Positions 9,232 through 12,317 of a DNA stretch of 12,317 nt are shown here, piece after piece. The notes under the pieces are model-generated. The model made no database searches. It had not been told where the DNA came from and was given only the letters and a program-made list of their open reading frames with translations. This DNA is from an uncultured Burkholderiales bacterium (GTDB taxonomy: Bacteria; Pseudomonadota; Gammaproteobacteria; Burkholderiales; Burkholderiaceae), in NCBI GenBank assembly GCA_937891045.1, contig CALBEV010000030.1, positions 1-12,317 of the forward strand, in the 5' to 3' direction. Made by a program: the position numbers and the translations under genes. Each line of letters starts with the position of its first letter. Positions within the stretch are counted from its first letter, which is position 1.

Positions 9232-10188
9232 TCAATAGTGCGCCAATCGGGCTTTGGCCTCGGCAAATTCGCGTTTGAACTGCGCCACCAAGTCGGCGGT
9301 GGATTGCACCTTGTTGATGGCGCCAATGCCTTGACCGCAGCCCCAAATGTCTTTCCAAGCCTTGCTCTTGTCGCCACCAAAGTCCATTTTGCTTGGGTCG
9401 CTCTCGGGCAGGTTGTCGGGGTCCATGCCCGCATTGCGTACCGATGGGGCCAGGTAGTTGCCGTGCACACCGGTGAACAAGTTGCTGTAGATGATGTCGT
9501 CTGAATTGCTGTCGACGATGCACTGCTTGTAGTCTTCGGCGGCACGCGCTTCATCGGTGGCAATGAAGGCCGAGCCGATGTAGGCGAAGTCGGCACCCAT
9601 GGCCAATGACGCCAAGATGGCACTGCCGCTGGCAATCGAGCCACTCAGTGCCAAGGGGCCATCAAACCATTGGCGAATTTCTTGCACCAATGCAAACGGG
9701 CTTTTCACTCCCGCGTGGCCGCCAGCGCCAGCGGCCACGGCCACCAAACCATCTGCGCCTTTTTCAATCGCTTTGTGGGCAAATTTGTTGTTGATGATGT
9801 CGTGCAAGACCACGCCGCCGTAGCTGTGCGCGGCTTGGTTGATTTCTTCACGCGCACCCAACGAGGTGATGATGATCGGCACTTTGTATTTCACGCACAT
9901 CGCCATGTCGTGTTCCAAACGGTCGTTGCTCTTGTGCACGATTTGGTTGATGGCAAAGGGTGCAGCTGGTCGATCGGGGTTCGCCTTGTTGTACGCCGCC
10001 AAGGTTTCGCTGATTTCAGCCAACCACTCGTCCAACTGCGACGCCGGACGGGCATTGAGCGCAGGCATGGAGCCCACAACCCCAGCGATGCACTGGGCAA
10101 TCACCAGCTTGGGGTTGCTGATGATGAACAGCGGCGAAGCGATGACGGGAAAGGGCACGGCAGACAGGGCTGCGGGAAGTTTGGACAT
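9232..10188 (-). CDS. Nitronate monooxygenase-family flavoprotein (2-nitropropane dioxygenase-like)
   Basis: A 318-residue TIM-barrel FMN enzyme. Proven members oxidise propionate-3-nitronate or other nitronates to aldehydes or acids; many homologs have no proven substrate. Visible landmarks are the N-terminal barrel strand PVIASPLF, the glycine-rich FMN motif with the likely catalytic His158 in AAGAGGHAG (152-160), and the phosphate-binding segment LSGSIASG followed by MGADFAYIGSAFIATDEA (about 181-212). The start is supported by GGAG (10196-10199) 7 nt before the ATG. It lies 45 nt after the acyl-CoA dehydrogenase on the same strand, so the two may be co-transcribed, which hints at a role tied to acyl or organic-acid oxidation. 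Relatives include NADH:quinone reductases, so the precise reaction is open. Confidence 0.87.
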   Translation of the reverse strand: MSKLPAALSAVPFPVIASPLFIISNPKLVIAQCIAGVVGSMPALNARPASQLDEWLAEISETLAAYNKANPDRPAAPFAINQIVHKSNDRLEHDMAMCVKYKVPIIITSLGAREEINQAAHSYGGVVLHDIINNKFAHKAIEKGADGLVAVAAGAGGHAGVKSPFALVQEIRQWFDGPLALSGSIASGSAILASLAMGADFAYIGSAFIATDEARAAEDYKQCIVDSNSDDIIYSNLFTGVHGNYLAPSVRNAGMDPDNLPESDPSKMDFGGDKSKAWKDIWGCGQGIGAINKVQSTADLVAQFKREFAEAKARLAHY

Positions 10189-10233
10189 GGAACGACTCCA
10201 ATCGTTGATAAAACGCCCGAGAGCGTGAATGGT

Positions 10234-12021
10234 TTAGAAAGATTCCAAGGCCATCGCGGTCACGCTGTCCGCGCCATCCACAATGCCGTCGCGCACACCG
10301 GGTGCTTTGCTGAGGATGTGGTCGGCGTAGAAACGCGCGGTGGTCATCTTGGCCTGCATGAAGGCGTCGTCGCCTTGGCCAAGCAAGGCCTGGGCAGCCA
10401 AAAAGCTGCGGGCCATTTGCCAACCGGCAATCACATTGCCCGCCAGCATCAGGTAGGGCACGCTCCCTGCATAGGCGGCGTTGGGGTTGCTGGCAGATGC
10501 TTGCACGATGAACTCCACCGCGTCCAACAAGGCTTGACGGCCTGCGGCCAAGCGCTTGGCGATGGCCAGTGCATCGGCAGAGCCGAGTTTGTGCAACGCG
10601 GCTTCAGTGGTTTGCATTTGTGCGGCCAAGGCCTTGGGTGTTTGGCCACCATCACGCGCGGTTTTGCGGCCCACCAAATCGTTGGCTTGAATCGCGGTCG
10701 TGCCTTCGTAAATGGTCAGGATTTTCGCGTCGCGGTAATACTGCGCCGCACCGGTTTCTTCAATGAAGCCCATGCCGCCATGCACTTGCACACCCAGCGA
10801 AGTAACTTCCAAACTCATCTCGGTGCTGTAGCCTTTGACCAGCGGCACCATGAATTCATACACGGCGTGGTTTTGTTGGCGGGTGTCGGCATCGGGGTGG
10901 TGGTGCGCAGCGTCATAGGCGGCAGCGGCCACCGTGGCCATGGCGCGGCAGCCTTCGGTGTAAGCCCGCATGGTCATCAGCATGCGGCGCACATCGGGGT
11001 GGTGAATGATGGGTGCAGCGGCCTTGATGCTGCCGTCCACGGGGCGGCTTTGCACACGGTCACGCGCATATTGCGTGGCCTTTTGATAGGACCGGTCGGC
11101 CACCGAAATGCCTTGCACGCCCACCGCATAGCGGGCCGCGTTCATCATGATGAACATGTATTCCAAACCACGGTTTTCTTGGCCCACCAGAAAGCCCACG
11201 GCACCGCCATGGTCGCCGTATTGCAGCACCGCTGTGGGGCTGGCTTTGATGCCCATTTTGTGTTCGATGCTGACGCAATGCACATCGTTGCGGGCCCCCA
11301 ATGAACCGTCTTTGTTCACCATGAATTTGGGCACGACAAACAAGCTGATGCCCTTGACGCCTTCGGGCGCACCGGTGACACGGGCCAACACCAAATGCAC
11401 GATGTTGCCGGCCATGTCGTGCTCACCGTAGGTGATGTAAATCTTGGTGCCAAACACTTTGTAGGTGCCATCCGCTTGCGGCTCGGCGCGGGACCGCACC
11501 ATCGACAAATCCGAACCGGCTTGCGGCTCGGTCAGGTTCATCGTGCCGGTCCATTCACCGCTCACCAATTTTTCAAGGTAAGTGGCTTTGAGTTCATCCG
11601 AGCCCGCCGTCAGCAATGCTTCGATGGCACCATCGGTCAGCAGTGGGCACAAGGCAAAACTCATGTTGGCCGCATTCAGCATTTCAATGCAAGCAGCGCC
11701 AATGGTTTTGGGCAAGCCTTGGCCGCCAAAGTCGGCGGGGTGTTGCAAACCTTGCCAACCGCCTTCGGCGTATTGTTTGTAGGCTTGTTTGAAACCAGGC
11801 GTGGTGGTCACCACACCGGCTTTCCAGGATGAAGGATTCTTGTCGCCTTCCCAATTCAACGGGGCCACCACGTCTTGGTTGAAACGCGCACATTCTTCCA
11901 ACACGGCTTGGGCGGTTTCCATGCCAGCTTCTTCAAAGCCAGGAATTTGGGCGATTTCATCCAAAGCAGCCAAGTGCTGCATGTTGAACAACATGTCTTT
12001 CACGGGGGCGGTGTAGCTCAC
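10234..12021 (-). CDS. Acyl-CoA dehydrogenase (DmdC/FadE-like, about 600 residues)
   Basis: A 595-residue flavoenzyme that puts a trans-2,3 double bond into an acyl-CoA and passes electrons to ETF. The N-terminal MSYTAPVKDMLF extension is typical of the large family that includes methylmercaptopropionyl-CoA dehydrogenase (DmdC). The middle domain has the FAD/substrate segment MNLTEPQAGSDLS (161-173). The catalytic base is Glu439 in IYEGTTAIQ, and a C-terminal helical extension (about 460-595) follows. The start is the GTG at 12021, because GGAG (12028-12031) stands 6 nt before it and the protein then opens as homologs do. A TTG four codons upstream would overlap that GGAG. The chain length of the substrate cannot be told. 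It follows etfA, its likely electron acceptor, but a hairpin terminator stands between them. Confidence 0.92.
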   Translation of the reverse strand: MSYTAPVKDMLFNMQHLAALDEIAQIPGFEEAGMETAQAVLEECARFNQDVVAPLNWEGDKNPSSWKAGVVTTTPGFKQAYKQYAEGGWQGLQHPADFGGQGLPKTIGAACIEMLNAANMSFALCPLLTDGAIEALLTAGSDELKATYLEKLVSGEWTGTMNLTEPQAGSDLSMVRSRAEPQADGTYKVFGTKIYITYGEHDMAGNIVHLVLARVTGAPEGVKGISLFVVPKFMVNKDGSLGARNDVHCVSIEHKMGIKASPTAVLQYGDHGGAVGFLVGQENRGLEYMFIMMNAARYAVGVQGISVADRSYQKATQYARDRVQSRPVDGSIKAAAPIIHHPDVRRMLMTMRAYTEGCRAMATVAAAAYDAAHHHPDADTRQQNHAVYEFMVPLVKGYSTEMSLEVTSLGVQVHGGMGFIEETGAAQYYRDAKILTIYEGTTAIQANDLVGRKTARDGGQTPKALAAQMQTTEAALHKLGSADALAIAKRLAAGRQALLDAVEFIVQASASNPNAAYAGSVPYLMLAGNVIAGWQMARSFLAAQALLGQGDDAFMQAKMTTARFYADHILSKAPGVRDGIVDGADSVTAMALESF

Positions 12022-12027
12022 AAGATT

Positions 12028-12031
12028 CTCC
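12028..12031 (-). promoter_or_regulatory. Shine-Dalgarno site deciding the acyl-CoA dehydrogenase start
   Basis: GGAG on the minus strand, 6 nt before GTG (12021-12019). The alternative TTG at 12033-12031 contributes its own G to this site, so it cannot use it. Confidence 0.75.
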
Positions 12032-12042
12032 AAACAGATGAG

Positions 12043-12067
12043 AAAAAGGCACCGCGTGGGTGCCTTT
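12043..12067 (-). terminator. Rho-independent terminator/attenuator between etfA and the acyl-CoA dehydrogenase
   Basis: On the minus strand AAAGGCACC (12067-12059), loop CACGC, GGTGCCTTT (12053-12045), then further T to 12043: a 9-bp perfect stem with a five-T run. It begins 9 nt after the etfA stop and ends 11 nt before the ribosome-binding site of the next gene. As a full terminator it would close etfBA; as a partial one it would set a lower level of the dehydrogenase. Confidence 0.85.
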
Positions 12068-12076
12068 CAAAAGTAC

Positions 12077-12317
12077 TTACAGGGCAGCAACCAACTCGGG
12101 GACGGCCACAAACAAATCAGCTTCCAGGCCATAGTCGGCGACGCTGAAAATCGGTGCCTCCGGGTCTTTGTTGATGGCGACGATGACCTTGCTGTCCTTC
12201 ATCCCGGCCAAGTGTTGAATCGCACCGCTGATGCCACAGGCCACATACAACTGCGGCGCCACAATTTTGCCGGTCTGGCCCACTTGCCAATCGTTGGGCG
12301 CATAGCCTGCGTCCACC
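12077..12317 (-). CDS. etfA: Electron transfer flavoprotein alpha subunit, C-terminal part
   Basis: The last 80 or so codons of an ETF alpha subunit; the gene runs off the right edge. ETF takes electrons from acyl-CoA dehydrogenases and hands them to ETF:ubiquinone oxidoreductase. The visible part is the C-terminal FAD-binding domain: [18 protein letters not shown], then [19 protein letters not shown] with the conserved HLAGM, then [18 protein letters not shown], a close match to the family. The first visible in-frame GTG is an internal valine, not a start. The stop is TAA, directly followed by a terminator. In most bacteria etfB lies just upstream of etfA; that would be outside this window. 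Confidence 0.95.
   Translation of the reverse strand, partial: VDAGYAPNDWQVGQTGKIVAPQLYVACGISGAIQHLAGMKDSKVIVAINKDPEAPIFSVADYGLEADLFVAVPELVAAL

Noticed and set aside
10207..10226. A small hairpin (ACGCT/GGCGT with TTTATC after it, minus strand) between the acyl-CoA dehydrogenase and the nitronate monooxygenase.
   Set aside because: Only 5 bp with a G-T pair and a broken T run, much weaker than the three terminators in the window; I treat the two genes as possibly co-transcribed.
9670..11304. A 544-codon plus-strand frame across the nitronate monooxygenase and acyl-CoA dehydrogenase genes.
   Set aside because: It spans two well-supported genes and the spacer between them on the other strand, has no ribosome-binding site, and encodes a His/Gly-rich shadow composition.

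Overview
The window looks like core chromosome of a betaproteobacterium, most likely Burkholderiales and probably Comamonadaceae (Limnohabitans/Rhodoferax/Polaromonas-like). The protein styles (a Zn-site-less GluRS, MetZ with the LDGQGRV motif, a short type ArgG, an ETF/acyl-CoA dehydrogenase cluster), moderately high GC and GC-rich third codon positions point there. This placement is inference from recognition, not a database search. I see no insertion sequence, phage, CRISPR array or obviously transferred island.

Left part, minus strand (1-6735): a tightly packed run of genes transcribed right to left, folC > SPOR-domain protein > cvpA > purF > metZ > gltX. Every junction is 10 nt or less and cvpA/purF share one base. 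It is followed by a tRNA-Ala(GGC) cut by the left edge. The order folC-dedD-cvpA-purF matches the well-known enterobacterial arrangement. The set joins folate polyglutamylation (FolC), purine entry (PurF) and methionine synthesis (MetZ), with glutamyl-tRNA synthetase at the end. No accD lies directly before folC: the region upstream is a 91-nt divergent spacer.

Middle, plus strand (6827-9178): an exported glycine-zipper protein with its own strong terminator; then argG (argininosuccinate synthase, arginine biosynthesis) with a likely promoter, followed 2 nt later by ppnP (nucleoside phosphorylase) and a strong terminator that can also serve the convergent gene.

Right part, minus strand (9232-12317): the 3' end of etfA (electron transfer flavoprotein alpha), a hairpin terminator, a DmdC/FadE-like acyl-CoA dehydrogenase that starts at GTG, and a nitronate monooxygenase-family flavoprotein. 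Together they suggest an acyl-CoA oxidation module in which the dehydrogenase passes electrons to ETF.

The most notable details are a terminator hairpin between etfA and the ribosome-binding site of the acyl-CoA dehydrogenase, an ArgG with a histone-H1-like Lys/Ala/Thr tail, and an operon that appears to rely on translational coupling. I did not find a convincing undescribed system here; this is mostly an ordinary housekeeping region.
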